Shown: positions 22,184 to 30,386 of the stretch, piece by piece | Numbering within the stretch: position 1 is the first letter of the stretch | Layout: each line of letters starts with the position of its first letter | Assembly: GCA_003212925.1 (NCBI GenBank) | Contig: QCOL01000010.1 | Span: forward strand, 1-41,923 | Source of the DNA: Pelagibacteraceae bacterium AG-430-P08 | Lineage (GTDB): Bacteria; Pseudomonadota; Alphaproteobacteria; Pelagibacterales; Pelagibacteraceae | Length of the DNA: 41,923 bases | Reading direction: 5' to 3' | Program-made: the position numbers and the translations under genes | The notes under the pieces: generated by a model | Databases searched by the model: none | What the model was told of the DNA's origin: nothing | Seen by the model: only the letters and a program-made list of their open reading frames with translations

Positions 22184-22215
22184 TATTTTTTAAACTTTAA
22201 TTAAGAGGGATAGAA

Positions 22216-23556
22216 ATGTTAAAAAAAATGTTAAAAAATCTAGCATCTACTTTAACAGTAGTAGTAGCTCTATTTTCTTCACTCGCTTTACCTCAAAAAG
22301 TATTTGGAGCAGAAACTCAATACTTTCCTGTAGCTAGTAGCCGTGTTGGACCTTATTCAGCAATGGGGACTGGTTACTATGGGGCTCAGATTGACTACAT
22401 GAATTATGTCAATATGACAGGCGGAGTGAACGGAGTCATGCTTACATGGCAAGAATGTGAAACTGAGTACAACGCTGTAAAAACAGTTGAGTGTTATCAA
22501 AGACTACTTGAAAAAGATGGTCAAAGAATAGTTGTGTTTGATACTTTAGGAACACCAGGAGCATATGCAGTTATTAACCGTATGGCAAAAGACAATGTCG
22601 TTTTAGCTCAATATGGTTATGGAAGAACTGACGGTGCTGATGGAAGAGTATGGCCTTGGGTATTTAATGCTGCAAGTCACTACTGGTCACAAATAGCTGT
22701 TAAATTAAAATTTATGGCTGAGATCGAGGGCGGAATTGATAAGATGAAAGGTAAAAAGATCGTTCACTTACACATTGACTCTGCTTACGGAAGAGAGCCA
22801 TTACCGGCAATGAGAAAAATAACTTCTGACTGGGGAATGAAATTAGTTGAAATTTCAATTCCACCTCCAGGTCTTGAGCAACAATCTCAGTGGCTGCAAA
22901 TCAGAAGAGAAAATCCTGATTGGGTTACTTTCTGGGGAGCAGGTTCTGGAATGAATTCAACAGCAATGACTAATGCTGCTAGAATTAATTTCCCAAGAGA
23001 TAGGATGATGTACGTAACATTCGGTGCTGCTGAAGAGGATATGTATCCAGCAGGTGATGCTGCAATAGGAACTTACGCAGTTGCTAATGCTTTACCAGGC
23101 GAATATCCGTTAGTTAAAGACATCAAAGACAAAGTATATGGTTCTGGAAAAGGTAACTTAGCTGATCCAAATAGAATTGGTTCAGTTTACTGGAATAGAG
23201 GACTAGGTGCTGCAGTTATGTGGATTGAGGCTTTGAAAAATGCTCAAAAGATGCATAACAAAGTTGGTAAAGCAGTAACTGGTGCCGAGTTTAGAGATGG
23301 TTATGAGGCTTTAAACATGACTGAAGCTAGACTTACTGAACTTGGAGTTGGAGGAATGTTAGCTCCATTTGCTATTTCATGTGCAAACCATGAAGGTGCC
23401 GGTAAATTTGCTGTAATGCAGTGGGATGGAAAAAAATTCAATCAGGTAACTGGTTGGGAAGCTCCATTAGACCCTAAATTTATTAGAGGTTTAGTTGAAG
23501 ACTCTGCAGCAAAATTTGCTAAAGAAAACAACATTACACCAAAAAAATGTGGATAA
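22216..23556 (+). CDS. HAAT-family ABC transporter periplasmic substrate-binding protein
   Basis: This 446-residue exported binding protein has a signal peptide (residues 1-31, cleavage near KVFGA-ETQ). It is followed by a type I periplasmic-binding (LivK/Peripla_BP_6) fold: FPVASSRVGPYSAMGTGYYGAQIDYMNYVNMTGGVNGVMLTWQECETEYN, FDTLGTPGAYAVINRMAKDNVVLAQYGYGRTDGADGRVWPWVFNAASHYWSQI, HIDSAYGREPLPAMRKI. It is longer than typical LivK (about 370). The ligand may be a branched-chain amino acid, another amino acid or an amide, and it is not resolvable. Codon use is smoother and richer in GGT/GCT than its neighbours, fitting high expression of binding proteins in this group. Confidence 0.92.
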   Translation: MLKKMLKNLASTLTVVVALFSSLALPQKVFGAETQYFPVASSRVGPYSAMGTGYYGAQIDYMNYVNMTGGVNGVMLTWQECETEYNAVKTVECYQRLLEKDGQRIVVFDTLGTPGAYAVINRMAKDNVVLAQYGYGRTDGADGRVWPWVFNAASHYWSQIAVKLKFMAEIEGGIDKMKGKKIVHLHIDSAYGREPLPAMRKITSDWGMKLVEISIPPPGLEQQSQWLQIRRENPDWVTFWGAGSGMNSTAMTNAARINFPRDRMMYVTFGAAEEDMYPAGDAAIGTYAVANALPGEYPLVKDIKDKVYGSGKGNLADPNRIGSVYWNRGLGAAVMWIEALKNAQKMHNKVGKAVTGAEFRDGYEALNMTEARLTELGVGGMLAPFAISCANHEGAGKFAVMQWDGKKFNQVTGWEAPLDPKFIRGLVEDSAAKFAKENNITPKKCG

Positions 23557-23585
23557 TTAATTTAATCAATTAATATTTACATGAG

Positions 23586-23624
23586 TGGGAAGCTTAAACA
23601 ATTTTAACTGTTTCAAGCTTCCCA
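23586..23624 (+). terminator. Intercistronic hairpin after the binding-protein gene (attenuator or mRNA-stabilising stem)
   Basis: TGGGAAGCTT (23586-23595) pairs perfectly with AAGCTTCCCA (23615-23624). An inner AAACA/TGTTT pairing extends the stem past a one-base bulge, leaving an 8-nt loop. A T/A-rich stretch follows. It lies in the 97-bp gap between the binding-protein and ATPase genes, the only sizeable gap in this operon, so it probably sets a high ratio of binding protein to membrane components by partial termination or 3'-end protection. Confidence 0.7.
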
Positions 23625-23653
23625 TTTAAATAGTATTTTAAGAAAAAAAATTA

Positions 23654-24469
23654 ATGAGTGATAATTCTGTAAACATTCTTGATATAAAAAATATTGAGGT
23701 AATGTATGACAATGTTATTTTAGCTTTACATGACGTTTCTTTAAAAGTTCCCAAAGGAAAAGTAGTTGCGTTATTAGGAGCAAATGGAGCAGGTAAAAGT
23801 ACGACATTAAAAGCTGTCTCAACTATGTTAGCCTCCGAAAGAGGTAAAGTTACCAAAGGCTCAATTGATTATGATGGAAACTCAATAGAAAAACAAAATC
23901 CATCTCAAATGGTTGGACTTGGAATGGTTCAAGTATTAGAGGGCAGAAGATGCTTTGGTCATTTAACTGTTGAGGAAAATATTATTTCAGGAGCTTATTC
24001 AAGAAAATTATCTAAAGGAGATATTGATCAAGAATTAGAGAAAATTTATACTTATTTTTTAAGATTAAAAGAAAGAAGAAAAAGTCAAGCAGCATTTACA
24101 TCAGGTGGAGAACAACAAATGATTGCAGTTGCAAGAGCAATGATGGCAAAACCTAAAATGTTGTTACTAGACGAGCCAACAATGGGTCTAGCGCCTCAAT
24201 TAGTTGCTGAGATTTTTAATATTGTAAAAGAGTTAAATCAAAAAGAAGGAGTTAGTATTTTGCTTGCTGAACAGAATACAAATATTGCATTAAAAAATTC
24301 TGATTATGGTTATATTATTGAAACTGGAAAAGTGATGCTCGAGGGGACTGCGGAAAGTTTATTAAACAATGATAAAGTAAAAGAATTATACTTAGGCATA
24401 TCAAAAAAAGGTAGAAAAAACTTTAGAGATGTTCTTAAAGAGGAAAGTTTAAACAAAAAAATTAATTAA
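23654..24469 (+). CDS. livF: HAAT ABC transporter ATPase, LivF-like
   Basis: This 271-residue ATPase has Walker A GANGAGKST at residues 42-50, signature FTSGGEQQMIAVARAMM (about 153-169), Walker B MLLLDEPTMGLAPQLV and switch His replaced by LLAEQNTNIAL (Gln/Asn region typical of LivF). It lacks the long C-terminal extension of sugar importers but has a basic tail. It drives uptake with LivG, LivH and LivM. No Shine-Dalgarno site precedes its ATG. The intercistronic hairpin lies 30 nt upstream. The symbol denotes family membership, not demonstrated leucine transport. Confidence 0.92.
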   Translation: MSDNSVNILDIKNIEVMYDNVILALHDVSLKVPKGKVVALLGANGAGKSTTLKAVSTMLASERGKVTKGSIDYDGNSIEKQNPSQMVGLGMVQVLEGRRCFGHLTVEENIISGAYSRKLSKGDIDQELEKIYTYFLRLKERRKSQAAFTSGGEQQMIAVARAMMAKPKMLLLDEPTMGLAPQLVAEIFNIVKELNQKEGVSILLAEQNTNIALKNSDYGYIIETGKVMLEGTAESLLNNDKVKELYLGISKKGRKNFRDVLKEESLNKKIN

Positions 24470-24471
24470 AG

Positions 24472-25266
24472 ATGGCATACGAAAGAAAGTTTAAAATAGG
24501 AAAGCCAATTTTAGAGGTGAATAATATTTCACTCGCTTTTGGGGGTGTTAAGGCTATTACTGACACTTCATTTAACGTTCTCGAGCACGAGGTTAGGGCA
24601 ATAATCGGACCTAATGGGGCTGGAAAAAGCTCGATGTTAAACTGTATTAATGGAATTTATAAACCTCAACAAGGAACTGTATCTTTTAGAGGACAAGTAG
24701 TACCTAATATAACCCCGAATATTATGGCTCAAATGGGTCTATCTAGAACATTTCAAAACTTAGCTCTATTTAAAAGAATGTCAGTACTGGATAATATTCT
24801 AGTAGGTAGAAAACTTCACACAAAAACAAATTTCCTTGAGGTAGCTTTACAACTTCCAAAAGTAAAAAAAGAGGAAAAATTAAATAGAGAGCGATCAGAA
24901 GAAATAATAAGTTTTTTAGAGATAGAAGACATTAAAGACACTCCTGTTGGAAAACTTCCTTATGGATTACAAAAAAAAGTTGAATTAGGTAGAGCCCTTG
25001 CGACTGACTCGTCAATAATTCTATTGGATGAACCAATGGCTGGAATGAATGTCGAGGAAAAAAGAGATATGTGTCGATTTATTTTAAAGGTAAATGATGA
25101 ACTTGGTACAACAATGGTTTTAATCGAGCATGATATGGGAGTGGTAATGGATATATCTGATAGAGTGGTTGTACTTGATTACGGTAAGGTTATTGGTGAT
25201 GGAACACCAGATGAAATAATGGCAAATCAAAAAGTAATAGATGCTTACTTAGGAGTGGAACACTAG
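24472..25266 (+). CDS. livG: HAAT ABC transporter ATPase, LivG-like
   Basis: This 264-residue ATPase has NISLAFGGVKAITDTSF near the start and Walker A GPNGAGKSS at residues 46-54. It also has the Q-loop region GLSRTFQNLALFKRMSVLDNILVG, signature LPYGLQKKVELGRALA (P-Y-G-L-Q replacing L-S-G-G-Q, normal for LivG), Walker B IILLDEPMAGMN and the switch IEHDMGVVMDISDRVVVLDYG. The C-terminal IDAYLGVEH is the family ending. It starts 2 bp after livF and forms the heterodimeric motor with it. As with livF, the symbol is a family label. Confidence 0.92.
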   Translation: MAYERKFKIGKPILEVNNISLAFGGVKAITDTSFNVLEHEVRAIIGPNGAGKSSMLNCINGIYKPQQGTVSFRGQVVPNITPNIMAQMGLSRTFQNLALFKRMSVLDNILVGRKLHTKTNFLEVALQLPKVKKEEKLNRERSEEIISFLEIEDIKDTPVGKLPYGLQKKVELGRALATDSSIILLDEPMAGMNVEEKRDMCRFILKVNDELGTTMVLIEHDMGVVMDISDRVVVLDYGKVIGDGTPDEIMANQKVIDAYLGVEH

Positions 25267-25275
25267 GATTATAAT

Positions 25276-26184
25276 ATGGCGAATGAATTATTATTTTTTA
25301 TGGAAGTTCTGGTTGGTGGACTACTTGCTGGTACAATGTATTCTTTAGTTGCTTTAGGATTTGTTCTTATTTTTAAAGCTTCAGCAACTTTTAACTTTTC
25401 ACAAGGAGCCATGGTTTTTTTTTCCGTGCTTGCTTTCTGTGGTTTCATGCAAGATTTTAATATACCTTTTGTACTCGCGTTTATTCTAGCTGCTTTTTTG
25501 ATGGTTGTTGTTGGTCTTTGTACTGAAAGATTGGTTTTAAGACCTTTGATGAATGCCAGCGAAGATACAGTGTTAATGGCCACAATTGGCTTAGGATATG
25601 TTTTAGAAGGACTTGCTCAAGCAGCATGGGGAGTAGAAGTAAGAAGATTAGATTTAGGCATAGGAGATTTTCCAGTGCCATGGATCGCAGACAATTTAAA
25701 ATTATTTATTAGTGCACTTGATATCACAGCTGGATTAGTTGCTGCTATAATGATTATCGGTCTATTTTTATTATTCAAATACACAAAAATTGGATTAGGT
25801 TTGAGAGCTGTTGCAGATGATGCAGGAGCAGCGAGTTCAATAGGAATTCCTTTAAAACATATAATGTTATTAGTTTGGTCTGCTGCAGGTGTTGTAGCTT
25901 TAGTAGCGGGAATGATGTGGGGAGCGAGAGCTGGAGTGCAATTTGCTCTTGTTGATCTTGCATTAAAAGCTTTGCCAGTTTTAATTATAGGTGGTTTTTC
26001 ATCAATTCCAGGCGCAATTATTGGAGGTTTAATTATTGGGGCAGTAGAAAAAATATTAGAGGTTTATATTGGACCGTTTTTCGGAGGAGCTATTGAAGGA
26101 TGGGCTCCATATGTATTAGCGATATTCTTTTTATTATATAGACCGGAAGGTTTATTTGGAGAAAAAATAATTAGGAGAGTTTAA
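25276..26184 (+). CDS. livH: HAAT ABC transporter permease, LivH-like
   Basis: This 302-residue inner-membrane permease has eight or so helices. Family sequence is clear: GGLLAGTMYSLVALGFVLIFKASATFNFSQGAMVFFSVLAF (about residues 13-53), RPLMNASEDTVLMATIGLGYVLEGLAQAAWG, YTKIGLGLRAVADDAGAASSIGIPLKHIMLLVWSAAGVVALVAGMMWG (EAA-like cytoplasmic coupling loop) and VLIIGGFSSIPGAIIGGLIIGAVEKI. It pairs with LivM to form the channel. It lies 9 bp after livG. Confidence 0.92.
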   Translation: MANELLFFMEVLVGGLLAGTMYSLVALGFVLIFKASATFNFSQGAMVFFSVLAFCGFMQDFNIPFVLAFILAAFLMVVVGLCTERLVLRPLMNASEDTVLMATIGLGYVLEGLAQAAWGVEVRRLDLGIGDFPVPWIADNLKLFISALDITAGLVAAIMIIGLFLLFKYTKIGLGLRAVADDAGAASSIGIPLKHIMLLVWSAAGVVALVAGMMWGARAGVQFALVDLALKALPVLIIGGFSSIPGAIIGGLIIGAVEKILEVYIGPFFGGAIEGWAPYVLAIFFLLYRPEGLFGEKIIRRV

Positions 26185-26187
26185 TTT

Positions 26188-27255
26188 ATGAAACCAATTT
26201 TTATGACTTACACAAAAAAAGACCTGATCAACTTAGCTGTTTGTATGGTTTTAAGTGTATTAATAATACCGACATTTATTAAAACAGAATATTGGTATAC
26301 CTCTATATTAATTCCTTGGCTTTGTTTAGCTTTAGCCACAATTGGACAACAAATTGTAATGGGTTACACAGGGCAATTAGCTTTGGGTGCAGCTGGTTTT
26401 ATGGCTGCAGGTGCTTTTGCTATGTTTAATCTTATTTTACGGGTGCCTGATCTTGGTTTTGTAGGCTCACTAATAGTATCAGGCTTAATAGCTGCAGCTT
26501 TTGGAATTTTGTTTGGTTTACCAAGTTTAAAGGTAAGAGGAATTTATCTTATGGTAGCAACATTAGCCTCACAGTTTTTTATTATATGGATGATAGATAA
26601 ATTTGGATGGTTTAAAAACTATGACTCTTCAGGAATTATAACCGCTCAAGATATAGTTATCTTAGGAAAACCATTTACAACACCATTAGCTATGTATTTT
26701 GTATGTTTAGCTGTGACCACTATTTTAACTTTATTAGCTATGAATATGGCAAGAGGGAGTACAGGCAGAAATTGGATGGCAGTAAGAGATATGGATATAG
26801 CCGCTGAATCCATGGGAGTTTCATTATTAAGAACTAAAGTTCAAGCATTTGCTATCAGTGCGTTTTATTGTGGTGTGGCTGGTGCTCTTTTTGCATTTTG
26901 TTATCTAAAATCTTTAGAACCAGTTGCTTTTGATATTAAGTTATCTTTTAAAATCTTATTCATGTGCATTCTTGGCGGACTTGGGACTATTAATGGTGCT
27001 TTTATAGGGGCAGCATTTATTTTGCTTTTTCCAGTTCTTTTAAATGCTATAGGAAACAACGTATTTCACGGAGCTATTGATGCTACAATCATTTCATCAA
27101 TCGAACAGGTAATATTTGGTCTATTGATGATAATATTTATGATTTATGAACCTTTAGGAATGGCTAAGCTTTGGGAAAATCTTAAGCAAAGTATGAGATC
27201 AAAATTATCTTCATCAGGTATTAAAGGTGTTAAATCTCCAATACTAAAAAAGTGA
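26188..27255 (+). CDS. livM: HAAT ABC transporter permease, LivM-like
   Basis: This 355-residue inner-membrane permease contains GQQIVMGYTGQLALGAAGFMAAGAFAMFNL (the LivM G-Y-x-G-Q-x-S/A-L-G motif, about residues 51-80), FGLPSLKVRGIYLMVATLASQFFIIWMI, the coupling loop STGRNWMAVRDMDIAAESMGVSLLRTKVQAFAISAFYCGVAGALFAF, and ILGGLGTINGAFIGAAFI. It lies 3 bp after livH. The last codon and TGA stop overlap the GTG of a downstream 26-codon ORF, the only coupled gene at the 3' end of the operon. Confidence 0.92.
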   Translation: MKPIFMTYTKKDLINLAVCMVLSVLIIPTFIKTEYWYTSILIPWLCLALATIGQQIVMGYTGQLALGAAGFMAAGAFAMFNLILRVPDLGFVGSLIVSGLIAAAFGILFGLPSLKVRGIYLMVATLASQFFIIWMIDKFGWFKNYDSSGIITAQDIVILGKPFTTPLAMYFVCLAVTTILTLLAMNMARGSTGRNWMAVRDMDIAAESMGVSLLRTKVQAFAISAFYCGVAGALFAFCYLKSLEPVAFDIKLSFKILFMCILGGLGTINGAFIGAAFILLFPVLLNAIGNNVFHGAIDATIISSIEQVIFGLLMIIFMIYEPLGMAKLWENLKQSMRSKLSSSGIKGVKSPILKK

Positions 27256-27332
27256 ATAAGAAGAAATTAATTATAGCATTAGCAATAGGAATATTAATAG
27301 GTCTTCTTATTGAAAATAATTTTATAATTTGA
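27252..27332 (+). CDS. Putative 26-residue single-span membrane microprotein coupled to livM
   Basis: The reading frame starts with GTG inside the livM stop (GTGA overlap) and encodes (V/M)NKKKLIIALAIGILIGLLIENNFII, ending at a TGA at 27332. It has a Lys3 positive patch, an uninterrupted helix-sized hydrophobic segment (about residues 6-20) with a G-x-x-x-G packing motif at residues 13-17, and a short polar tail. This N-in topology and composition resemble known bacterial small membrane subunits that modulate transporters. The convergent HPP-family gene ends 7 bp away. It is below normal annotation length and I know of no homologue, so coding status is inferred. Confidence 0.5.
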   Translation: MNKKKLIIALAIGILIGLLIENNFII

Positions 27333-27339
27333 TAAAAAA

Positions 27340-27804
27340 TTATTTTTGGCTTGGATAAGATTTTTTCAAAATAAATTTGTTAACAATTATTGCAAAAATA
27401 ATAATTATAACTGATCCTGATATTACAGGACTTAGCAAGTAATCAAAAGAGACACTACCAATAATAACTATTATTGGATTACCACCCGCGGGTGGGTGAG
27501 TAACATTTAATAGGATCATTAATCCAACCCCAACTCCTACTGCTAATGGTATAGTTAAAAAGATTGGTAATGGAACAAAGTTTAAAAAAAGCAAACCTAC
27601 GATGGCGGTAACTAAATGACCGAAAAAAACATTTTTTGGTTGGGCAAATGGACTTTCAGGATATCCATAAAGTAAAACCATAGATGATCCAAATGAGGCT
27701 AACAGAAAGATCCCAAATTCTGTTCTGTAAGTTAAGAAAGTTAAAATTCCAATTGTAATTATTGAAAATAAACCAGCTAAAAGAGATTGTTTAAGATTAC
27801 CCAT
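27340..27804 (-). CDS. HPP-family integral membrane protein
   Basis: This 154-residue protein has four or five helices and the family signature THPPAGGNPIIVIIG (about residues 107-121). It is preceded by FLLASFGSSMVLLYGYPESPFAQPKNVFFGHLVTAIVGLLF, the conserved G-S-S/A-x-x-L-x-Y-x-x-P-x-S-P-x-A-Q-P-x-N-x-x-x-G-H segment. HPP proteins include plastid and cyanobacterial nitrite transport components, but most bacterial members are uncharacterised, so no substrate is assigned. It lies 3 bp after the NifU-like gene and converges on the ABC-transporter operon. Confidence 0.88.
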   Translation of the reverse strand: MGNLKQSLLAGLFSIITIGILTFLTYRTEFGIFLLASFGSSMVLLYGYPESPFAQPKNVFFGHLVTAIVGLLFLNFVPLPIFLTIPLAVGVGVGLMILLNVTHPPAGGNPIIVIIGSVSFDYLLSPVISGSVIIIIFAIIVNKFILKKSYPSQK

Positions 27805-27807
27805 AAT

Positions 27808-28206
27808 TTAATTTGATACTATTTTTTTTAAAGTTTTGAAAGGTAACAATATACAATCTTTTTTATTGATATTTTTCTTCTTTATCAATTTTTTCAAAGA
27901 ATTCCATTTTTTATCTATAATTTTTACATCATCATTAAAATATAATTCAGCTTTATCACATAAATCGTTAATTTTTTCTTTTTGGTTATTTATAGAAATT
28001 TTCGATAATAAACTGGCTGATGCCTGGCAGTATACACAAGATTTACCTTGATACCCAAAGTCTAAAATTTTTTCATTTTTTAATATAAGCTCTATTTGCA
28101 TTTCATCCCCACACACTGAATTTTTTAACTTTGAGACATGTGTCCGGTTCTCAATATTTCGATTGTTATCTGTGTTTGCAGCAATACTTAGCACTTCTAA
28201 ATCCAT
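27808..28206 (-). CDS. NifU/IscU/SufU-like iron-sulfur cluster scaffold domain protein
   Basis: This 132-residue protein matches the NifU N-terminal scaffold: KNSVCGDEMQIELILKNEKILDFGYQGKSCVYCQASASLLSKI, then KKDCILLPFKTLKKIV. Cys32, Asp34, Cys57 (with an additional Cys60) and Cys118 correspond to the Cys-Asp-Cys-Cys cluster or zinc ligands of SufU/IscU. The N-terminal residues LEVLSIAANTDNNRNI are the usual H/N-rich start. It could be a SufU-type sulfur relay or a scaffold; no desulfurase gene is nearby. It is coupled with the HPP gene. Confidence 0.83.
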   Translation of the reverse strand: MDLEVLSIAANTDNNRNIENRTHVSKLKNSVCGDEMQIELILKNEKILDFGYQGKSCVYCQASASLLSKISINNQKEKINDLCDKAELYFNDDVKIIDKKWNSLKKLIKKKNINKKDCILLPFKTLKKIVSN

Positions 28207-28349
28207 ATTAATTTTTAATTACATGACAAATAAAAACCAATCAAGAATAGAAATAGGCTGAACACAACTTTAAATGGAAAAGTTAAATTTAAGATTAAAG
28301 CTATCTCATTTTTGTTGTAGTTATAAATTTTTAGATTTAATCTTCCCGA

Positions 28350-29255
28350 ATGCTTGAATTAAAAAATCCAAAAATCGCAGTTCCAGTAGTTTTGTTCGCA
28401 GGAATTTTATGGTCTTTTGGCCCTCTTGTTGTGAGATATATGGATAATCCTAACCAGGTGCCATGGCAATATATTTTTGGCAGAGGATTAACAATTTTTA
28501 TTCTTTTAAATCTTTATCTTTATTTTGAAGAGGGGATCAAATTTTATAAAAATTATTTAAAAATGGGATACTCAGGAATTATTGGTGGAACTGGATTAGG
28601 AATTGCGATGATAAGTTTTATTTACTCAATTACCAATACGTCAGCTGCAATCACTTTGCTTTGCTTGGCAGCAATGCCTTTTTTTACTGCACTTCTTGCT
28701 TTTTTATTTCTCAAAGAAAAAATTTCATTAAATGTTTGGATATCTATTTTTATTGCAACGATAGGAATTATAATTATGGCGTTTGGAAGTACTGGATCAA
28801 ATTCTCTCGTTGGTTTTATTTTTGGAATGCTTTCATCAATTGGATTTTCTATTTTTTCTGTAACTCTTAGGTGGAGAACACAAACTCCAAAATTTACAAC
28901 CGTTGCTTTTTCAGGTTTTTTTTGTTTTGTTTTTGCAGCTATAATGCTTTTGAGCACTAAACAAGTATTCTTTTCAACAAGTTATAATGGAGCATTATTT
29001 TCCTTGCATGGAACATTAGTTTGTTTAGGGCTAATTTTATATTCTATTGGTTCGAAAGCTATTCCTGCTGCAGAATTAACATTATTATCATTAACTGAAG
29101 TTATTGGGGGAATTTTTTGGGTTTGGTTACCTATCTTAGGCATAAATGAGGTGCCTGATACTTACACTATAGTTGGAGGATTTTTTCTATTTATTTCATT
29201 AATTTATTACAGTTTGTTAATGCGATGGAATAAAAGATTTATAGCTTTAAATTGA
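28350..29255 (+). CDS. EamA/DMT-family permease upstream of the amidinotransferase
   Basis: This 301-residue inner-membrane protein has ten helices in two EamA repeats. The first starts VLFAGILWSFGPLVVRYMDNPNQVPWQYIFGRGLTIF and ends FLKEKISLNVWISIFIATIGIIIMAFG. The second ends LTLLSLTEVIGGIFWVWLPILGINEVPDTYTIVGGFFLFISLIYYS. It lies 9 bp before the amidinotransferase gene with no terminator, so its substrate may be that enzyme's substrate or product (a guanidino compound or an amine acceptor). That is inference from adjacency only. Confidence 0.87.
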   Translation: MLELKNPKIAVPVVLFAGILWSFGPLVVRYMDNPNQVPWQYIFGRGLTIFILLNLYLYFEEGIKFYKNYLKMGYSGIIGGTGLGIAMISFIYSITNTSAAITLLCLAAMPFFTALLAFLFLKEKISLNVWISIFIATIGIIIMAFGSTGSNSLVGFIFGMLSSIGFSIFSVTLRWRTQTPKFTTVAFSGFFCFVFAAIMLLSTKQVFFSTSYNGALFSLHGTLVCLGLILYSIGSKAIPAAELTLLSLTEVIGGIFWVWLPILGINEVPDTYTIVGGFFLFISLIYYSLLMRWNKRFIALN

Positions 29256-29264
29256 TCTTGAAAC

Positions 29265-30386
29265 ATGAGTAAGGACAAAGTTATTGTAAATAGTTGGAAC
29301 GAATGGGATCCACTTAAACATGTTATAGTTGGAAAAGCAGACGGTTGTTGTATACCTGCACCAGAACCTGCTTTAGATGCTAAAGTACCAGAGGATTCAG
29401 ATATGAAAGGTTCTCATGGACCTCGTACTAAAGATACAGTTGATAAAGCAAATGAGTTATTAAATAATTTTGCTTCAATCTTGGAAAAAAGAGGCATTAA
29501 AGTTGACCGACCAGTTCCACTTAATCATAATCAAAAAATTTCTACTCCCGATTGGAAAGTTGATAGTATGTTCGGATGTATGCCAGCTAGAGATATCATA
29601 CTTACAGTTGGAAATGAAATGCTTGAAGCAACAATGAGCTATAGATGTAGATGGTTTGAATATCTAAATTATAGACCACTTATTAAAAAATATTTTGAAC
29701 TGGACAAGAATATGCGTCACGAAACTGCACCAAAACCAAGATTAACAGACGCAGATTACCGTGAAGATTATTTGTCAGACAAGATTGGTATTCAAAAAAG
29801 ACTTAAATGGACTGAAGAAAAATTCTTTGTAACAACAGAAGAGGAACCTTTATTTGATGCTGCAGATGTTTTGAGGTTCGGGAAGGACTTAATTGTACAA
29901 CATGGTTTTACAACAAATTTAAAAGGAATTGATTGGTTAAGAAGACATTTTAAAGATCATAGAGTTCATGCTGTTAATTTTCCAGGTGATCCATATCCAA
30001 TTCATATTGATGCAACTTTTACACCCATTAAAGAAGGTTTAATTATAAATAATCCTCAAAGAAGACTACCAAAAGAACAAAGAAAATTATTTGAGGACAA
30101 TGGATGGAAAATAATTGATAGCGCTCAACCAGCACATAATGAACCACCACCACTTTGTTATTCATCAGTATGGTTATCTATGAATGTTTTAGTTCTTGAT
30201 CCAAAAACAGTTTGTGTTGAAAAAAGTGAAGTCTACCAAGCTGAACAATTAGATAAATTAGGAATGGAAGTTGTTCCTGTCGAATTAAGAGATGCTTATG
30301 CCTTTGGTGGTGGTATTCATTGTTGTACAGCTGATGTTTATAGGGAAGGTGATTTAAAAGATTATTTTCCTATTCAGAAAAATTAA
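29265..30386 (+). CDS. L-arginine:glycine amidinotransferase-like enzyme
   Basis: This 373-residue protein belongs to the amidinotransferase (AGAT/inosamine amidinotransferase) family: VNSWNEWDPLKHVIVGKADG at the start, EPLFDAADVLRFGKDLIVQ (Asp198/Asp201), DPYPIHIDATFTPI with His247, and AFGGGIHCCTADVYR with nucleophile Cys353. These map to the Asp-His-Cys triad of vertebrate AGAT. The enzyme moves the amidino group from arginine to an amine; glycine would give guanidinoacetate plus ornithine. The acceptor is not proven. It is one operon with the upstream DMT permease and ends 4 nt inside the convergent coiled-coil gene. Confidence 0.88.
   Translation: MSKDKVIVNSWNEWDPLKHVIVGKADGCCIPAPEPALDAKVPEDSDMKGSHGPRTKDTVDKANELLNNFASILEKRGIKVDRPVPLNHNQKISTPDWKVDSMFGCMPARDIILTVGNEMLEATMSYRCRWFEYLNYRPLIKKYFELDKNMRHETAPKPRLTDADYREDYLSDKIGIQKRLKWTEEKFFVTTEEEPLFDAADVLRFGKDLIVQHGFTTNLKGIDWLRRHFKDHRVHAVNFPGDPYPIHIDATFTPIKEGLIINNPQRRLPKEQRKLFEDNGWKIIDSAQPAHNEPPPLCYSSVWLSMNVLVLDPKTVCVEKSEVYQAEQLDKLGMEVVPVELRDAYAFGGGIHCCTADVYREGDLKDYFPIQKN

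Larger units (their letters stand above)
21751..22215. other. 465-bp divergent intergenic region between fdh and the ABC transporter
   Basis: This is the longest stretch without a clear gene. The left end holds the fdh ribosome-binding site. The right end holds the inverted repeat and sigma-70 promoter of the transporter (22132-22183). The middle (about 21780-22120) shows no recognised RNA or conserved ORF. A 67-codon frame at 21928-22131 is interrupted by one TAG and is considered chance. Confidence 0.6.

Noticed and set aside
25269..25963. Antisense ORFs within livH.
   Set aside because: The livH translation is an unmistakable permease; the opposite frames show no domain.
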